Assembly: GCA_025354075.1 (NCBI GenBank)
Contig: JANXNO010000468.1
Span: forward strand, 1 to 13,939
Origin: Burkholderiales bacterium
GTDB taxonomy: Bacteria; Pseudomonadota; Gammaproteobacteria; Burkholderiales; Casimicrobiaceae
Direction of reading: 5' to 3'
Length of the DNA stretch: 13,939 nucleotides
Below the pieces are notes generated by a model. The model was given only the letters and a program-made list of their open reading frames with translations. It was not told where the DNA came from and did no database searches. A program made the translations under genes and the position numbers. Positions 13,238-13,939 of the stretch are shown here, piece after piece (within the stretch, counting starts at the first letter, position 1; each line of letters starts with the position of its first letter).

Positions 13238-13754
13238 CGCGACCCCTCGGGGGAAAAACGTATGGATTCCGCTGTTTGCGCTGATTGTCAGCGTGCTGCT
13301 TACGGCGTGTGCGTCGCCGCCGCCCGCGCCAGTCGCGGAGGTGCCGACCAAATACGAGCGCACGATTGCCGCGCTCAAGGCGATGAATTTTGAACCGGCC
13401 GACGATGGCTGGCGGTTAACGCTACCGGCACCGCTGATCTTTCCGTTCGACAGCAACGTGGTCGCCGTCAGCGCGCATGACACGCTCACCCGGGTCGGTC
13501 GTGAGCTCAATGAACTTGGCATTGAGCGCGCACTGGTGCGCGGACACACCGACAACGTCGGCAGCAACGAATACAACCTCGGCCTGTCAAAACGTCGTGC
13601 CGATGCGGTTGCAAAAGTGCTCAGTGAAGGCGGCTTTCCGGTTGATCGAATCGATTCAAAGGGCCTGGCCGCCAGCATGCCGACCGCCGACAACGCCGCC
13701 GCTGAAGGGCGGTCAAAAAATCGTCGCGTGGTGATCATTGTGCAGGTGATTTAG
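13227..13754 (+). CDS. yfiB: OmpA-family peptidoglycan-binding lipoprotein (YfiB-like)
   Basis: The product is an outer-membrane lipoprotein of 175 residues. A signal peptide ends in the lipobox LLTACAS, with C28 as the lipidated residue. A Pro/Ala linker and a short helical region (KYERTIAALKAMNFEPADDG, 42-61) lead to an OmpA C-terminal-like domain. Its motifs are FPFDSNVV (72-79), VRGHTDNVGSNEYNLGLSKR (104-123) and GRSKNRRVVI (161-170), where D109 and R124/R166-type residues in relatives grip diaminopimelate of peptidoglycan. In Pseudomonas, YfiB sequesters YfiR when the envelope is stressed and so frees YfiN. The ATG at 13227 overlaps the cyclase gene by 11 bases, as expected for translationally coupled partners. 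AGAGAAAG lies upstream. The order R-N-B is that of the Pseudomonas operon. Confidence 0.92.
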   Translation: MNTDATPRGKNVWIPLFALIVSVLLTACASPPPAPVAEVPTKYERTIAALKAMNFEPADDGWRLTLPAPLIFPFDSNVVAVSAHDTLTRVGRELNELGIERALVRGHTDNVGSNEYNLGLSKRRADAVAKVLSEGGFPVDRIDSKGLAASMPTADNAAAEGRSKNRRVVIIVQVI

Positions 13755-13852
13755 CGTTCGTTTTTCATGACAACTCTGTGCCGCATGCCTTATTGAACCT
13801 GGGGTAAGGCCGGATTTATGCCAGCAGTCGACTTTTGCGTAAACGTTAAGCT

Positions 13853-13873
13853 AAGCCCACGTTGAAAGGGCTT
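13853..13873 (+). terminator. Hairpin downstream of the yfiB-like gene
   Basis: AAGCCC (13853-13858) pairs with GGGCTT (13868-13873) around a nine-base loop about 100 bases after the operon stop. No thymine run follows. It could mark the transcript end. The rest of 13755-13939 shows no gene that I can support. Confidence 0.25.
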
Positions 13874-13939
13874 CTACGTGTAAAGATGCTGCTAAAAATA
13901 CCTCGGCACCACAGGTTGCCAGGGCTCGCCGGACGACGG

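Noticed and set aside
13022..13738. A 238-codon minus-strand frame across the cyclase and lipoprotein genes
   Set aside because: Composition is Ser/Arg-rich with no domain; both + genes have strong family motifs.

Overview
This GC-rich window looks like chromosomal DNA from a betaproteobacterium, probably of the order Burkholderiales. I infer this from the gene types: a periplasmic Bug/TctC-type binding protein, a GstA-type glutathione transferase, an HSD10-like short-chain dehydrogenase, a YaeQ protein and an R-N-B (yfiRNB-like) cyclic-di-GMP operon. The inference rests on protein resemblance and has not been tested by search. I found no tRNA, rRNA, CRISPR array, transposase or phage gene.

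Layout. (1) 1-2490: the 3' end of a fatty-acyl/branched-chain 3-hydroxyacyl-CoA dehydrogenase gene, then an RsuA-type 16S rRNA pseudouridine synthase (+), a MaoC-like hydratase (-) and an epoxide-hydrolase-like alpha/beta hydrolase (-). (2) 2665-4960: three + strand genes, a small three-helix membrane protein, GstA-type GST and an orphan Bug/TctC binding protein. (3) 4847-6315: a minus-strand run of a glyoxalase-fold (VOC) protein, a GNAT acetyltransferase and a second VOC gene that carries an internal in-frame TAA. (4) 6490-7470: a divergent + gene encoding a TerB-like domain fused to a DUF697-like domain. (5) 7635-8736: yaeQ followed by a cupin gene (-). (6) 8858-9610: an outer-membrane beta-barrel protein (+). 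(7) 9656-10949: a minus-strand cluster of an S4 RNA-binding protein, an uncharacterised anchored protein and a small cupin. (8) 11339-13754: a compact + operon encoding a YfiR-like periplasmic repressor, a YfiN/TpbB-like membrane diguanylate cyclase and a YfiB-like OmpA-family lipoprotein.

How the genes work together. The clearest functional unit is the last one. By analogy with the Pseudomonas YfiBNR system, the periplasmic protein should restrain the cyclase, and the peptidoglycan-binding lipoprotein should relieve that restraint when the envelope is stressed. The remaining genes are mainly housekeeping or scattered metabolic and detoxification functions.

The observations most worth a second look are the VOC gene whose internal stop codon is also part of a near-perfect ribosome binding site (5072-5086), the TerB-DUF697 fusion of unknown function, the conserved unnamed protein at 10086-10679, and a terminator-like element in the intergenic region at 11000-11048 with no upstream gene on its strand. 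I see no strong evidence for a wholly new multi-gene system.
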